Translations under genes and position numbers: made by a program
Shown: one piece after another, positions 61,887-64,000 of the stretch
Layout: each line of letters opens with the position of its first letter
Numbering within the stretch: the first letter of the stretch is position 1
NCBI RefSeq assembly: GCF_017873185.1
Contig: NZ_JAGGJX010000001.1
Coordinates: forward strand, 310,001 to 374,000
Source: Metaclostridioides mangenotii
GTDB lineage: Bacteria > Bacillota > Clostridia > Peptostreptococcales > Peptostreptococcaceae
DNA: 64,000 bases
Direction: 5' to 3'
The notes under the pieces: generated by a model
The model's database searches: none
What the model was told of the DNA's origin: nothing
The model's input: only the letters and a program-made list of their open reading frames with translations

Positions 61887-63167
61887 ATGTTAAACGAGAC
61901 AAGAGAATTTTTAAAACAGATGTACAATATAGATGATGAAACATTTAAGTTATCTGAAGAAGTTTTATCAGATGTAAAAGATAAATTTGAAGAATTGAAA
62001 GAAATTAGGGAGTACAATCAGTATAAGGTGTTAAATGCTATGCAGGATGCTAAACTTAGTGATCAACATTTCAACTGGACAACGGGTTACGGGTACAACG
62101 ATATAGGTCGTGAAAAAGTAGAAGAAATATATTCGAAAGTCTTCCATACAGAAGATGCACTAGTTAGACCAATAATTGTAAATGGTACACACGCACTTTC
62201 ATTATGTGTACAGGGATTAGTAAGACCTGGAGACGAGATTCTTTCAATAACTGGTAAACCATATGACACTCTTGAAGGAGTGATTGGAATTAGAGAAGAA
62301 AAGGGATCTTTAAAAGAATACGGAGTAACATACGAACAAGTTGATTTCTTAGAAAATGGAAATGTAGATTTAGAAGGAATAAAACAAAAAATAAATGAGA
62401 AAACTAAACTAGTTATGATTCAGAGATCTAAGGGATACTCTTGGAGAAAATCGCTATCAATAGCTGATATTAAAGAGGCTATTGAAGTTGTAAAATCAGT
62501 AAATCCTGATCTGACAGTTATGGTTGACAACTGTTACGGAGAATTTCTAGATATACAAGAGCCCACTGATGTTGGAGCAGACGTTATGGCAGGATCACTT
62601 ATCAAGAATCCAGGTGGAGGTTTGGCACTTACTGGTGGGTATATAGTAGGAAAGAGCGACCTTATTGAACAAATTTCCTACAGAATGACTTCTCCTGGTG
62701 TTGGAAAAGAATGTGGGCTTACTTTTGGAACTACAAGAAGTGTACTCCAAGGTTTCTTTATCGCGCCATATATTGTATCACAAGCTGTTATGGGTGCAAT
62801 TTTCTGCGCAAGGCTTTTTGAAAAATTAGGATACGATGTACTTCCTAAACACGACGAAAACAGAAGTGATATTATCCAGTGTATTAGACTGAACAATGCT
62901 GATGAAGTAATAAAGTTCTGCGAAGGAATTCAAGCAGCAGCTCCAGTTGATTCTTATGTTACACCAGTTCCTTGGGAAATGCCAGGGTATGAGAGTGAAG
63001 TTATAATGGCAGCAGGAGCATTTATTCAAGGATCTTCTATAGAATTAAGTGCAGATGCTCCAATAAGACCTCCGTATAATGTTTACTTCCAAGGTGGACT
63101 TACTTTTGACCACTCTAAGATGGGAGCTCTTAAGGCAGTTGAATATATAAATAAACTAAAAAAATAA
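61887..63167 (+). CDS. PLP enzyme of the YnbB / methionine gamma-lyase-like ('aluminum resistance') family
   Basis: A 426-residue fold-type I PLP protein. Visible are HFNWTTGYGYNDIGREKVEE, VNGTHALSLCVQGLVRPGDE, the cofactor-Asp region VMVDNCYGEF and the Lys motif AGSLIKNPGGGLALTGGYIV. The family sits next to hfq in Bacillus (ynbB) and has been called an aluminum resistance protein, without a proven reaction. AAAGGTG precedes the ATG. Confidence 0.9.
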   Translation: MLNETREFLKQMYNIDDETFKLSEEVLSDVKDKFEELKEIREYNQYKVLNAMQDAKLSDQHFNWTTGYGYNDIGREKVEEIYSKVFHTEDALVRPIIVNGTHALSLCVQGLVRPGDEILSITGKPYDTLEGVIGIREEKGSLKEYGVTYEQVDFLENGNVDLEGIKQKINEKTKLVMIQRSKGYSWRKSLSIADIKEAIEVVKSVNPDLTVMVDNCYGEFLDIQEPTDVGADVMAGSLIKNPGGGLALTGGYIVGKSDLIEQISYRMTSPGVGKECGLTFGTTRSVLQGFFIAPYIVSQAVMGAIFCARLFEKLGYDVLPKHDENRSDIIQCIRLNNADEVIKFCEGIQAAAPVDSYVTPVPWEMPGYESEVIMAAGAFIQGSSIELSADAPIRPPYNVYFQGGLTFDHSKMGALKAVEYINKLKK

Positions 63168-63367
63168 GAATATTTTATGTATTAAAGGACCAAAATGTTT
63201 AATATAGATAATGCAAAATACGAAATAAGTAATTTAAAATAAGTGATAAGAAATAAGTAAAAATAATAAGTTAGCGAGATCATAAATCAGTGATAACTTG
63301 TAATAAATAAATATTTAAGATCTCTTTAATTAGAAGATTTTATAATTACGATACTGGAGGTGATGCT

Positions 63368-64000
63368 GTGAAGCAAGATATACTAAATAAAGTAGAAAGC
63401 CTACAAGGTGAGATGATCAGTTCAATACAAGGAGCTATTAAAATTCCAAGTGTAATTTCTGAAAAAGAAGGTAATTATCCATTTGGTGAAAACATAGATA
63501 AAGCTCTTAGATATATGTTGGATTTATGCGAGTCGCTTGGATTTAAAACAGTTTACAAAGATGGATACTATGGATATGCAGAAATCGGTGAAGGCGAGGA
63601 AATTATCGGAATTCTAGGGCATGTAGATGTGGTTTCTGAAGGAAGCCATAAAAGTTGGAAGTTTCCTCCGTTTGAAGGTGTTATAGACGATGGTAAAATC
63701 TATGGAAGAGGAACGCAAGATGATAAAGGACCTACTATTTCAGCAATATACGCAGCTAAATCTCTAGTGGATTTGGGATTAAAGTTAAATAAGCGTATTA
63801 GATTTATATTTGGAACGGATGAAGAAAATCTTTGGAGATGTATAAACAAATACAAAGAAAACAATGAAGAAATACCAACTTATGGATTTACGCCAGATGC
63901 TAAATTTCCGATAATCAATGCTGAAAAAGGACTTTTACAAGTAAATTTAAGCTGCAAGAGCAACAATGATATAAATTTAAGTGTAGGCGAATCATTAAAT
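63368..64000 (+). CDS. M20 dipeptidase, PepV/Sapep-like (5' part; runs off the window)
   Basis: The frame starts at GTG 63368 after GGAGGTG (63357-63363) and is open to the right edge, 211 residues. Metal-site residues are visible: His and Asp in GILGHVDVVSEG, the bridging Asp in GRGTQDDKGPTISAIYAA, and the Glu-Glu in FGTDEENLWR. W-x-x-P-P-F before the Asp motif is typical of the family. PepV/Sapep enzymes cleave dipeptides, often with D- or beta-residues. The C-terminal half is outside the window. The 200-base gap before it shows nothing. Confidence 0.92.
   Translation, partial: MKQDILNKVESLQGEMISSIQGAIKIPSVISEKEGNYPFGENIDKALRYMLDLCESLGFKTVYKDGYYGYAEIGEGEEIIGILGHVDVVSEGSHKSWKFPPFEGVIDDGKIYGRGTQDDKGPTISAIYAAKSLVDLGLKLNKRIRFIFGTDEENLWRCINKYKENNEEIPTYGFTPDAKFPIINAEKGLLQVNLSCKSNNDINLSVGESLN

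Noticed and set aside
1-64000. CRISPR array or restriction/defence system
   Set aside because: No regularly spaced direct repeats with spacers and no cas, restriction or abortive-infection genes were seen; the only tandem repeats are the adhesin modules and a short hexanucleotide run.

Overview
The window is low-GC DNA from an anaerobic Clostridia-type Firmicute. The best guess is a relative of Clostridioides in or near Peptostreptococcaceae. This rests on AGA/ATA-rich codon use, a Firmicutes-type eut operon with EutVW, an Arg T-box, CWB2 cell-wall-binding repeats, clostridial-phage-type endolysins and a mutS-mutL-miaA-hfq cluster. No rRNA gene is present, so the species cannot be named.

Region 1 (1-14.4 kb) is an almost complete ethanolamine-utilisation microcompartment operon. 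It holds the last codons of a probable eutG, then eutS-P-V-W-A-B-C-L, a BMC protein with a long C-terminal tail, eutE, eutM, eutT, pduL-type eutD, an unrecognised eut protein, eutN, eutH and eutQ. A consensus promoter and two EutV-type dual-hairpin antiterminators, before eutS and before eutA, are legible. Ethanolamine is split by EutBC, repaired by EutA and supplied with adenosylcobalamin by EutT. EutE and EutD turn the acetaldehyde into acetyl-CoA and acetyl phosphate inside the shell.

Region 2 (14.7-22.8 kb) is housekeeping: larE, an RNA methyltransferase, a lipoprotein with a two-component system, truA, and a T-box-controlled argG without argH. Region 3 (22.8-27.1 kb) has a DUF421/DUF4363 pair, a ferritin-like protein, a phage-like holin/endolysin pair and a CWB2 surface protein.

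Region 4 (27.1-36.6 kb) is a surface-adhesion locus: an AraC regulator fused to a GH39-like domain whose acid/base residue looks lost, a 1786-residue LPKTG adhesin with nine SpaA-type modules, and a class D-like sortase. Region 5 (36.6-46.2 kb) is an accessory area with gene remnants, two orphan IS150-OrfA-like HTH proteins around a perfect 44-bp palindrome, a serine-recombinase fragment, a second lysis module with a nonsense codon in its holin and fragments of a third. It also carries crt-hbd-thl, preceded by what looks like a collapsed etfA.

Region 6 (46.2-64 kb) holds a possibly acquired 12-TM protein, miaB, threonine aldolase, a Nudix hydrolase, a TPP-riboswitch-controlled thiamine-precursor uptake operon, mutS-mutL-miaA-hfq, a PLP enzyme of the YnbB family and the start of an M20 dipeptidase. 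Many intergenic gaps hold recognisable 3' ends of dead genes, which suggests ongoing gene loss.
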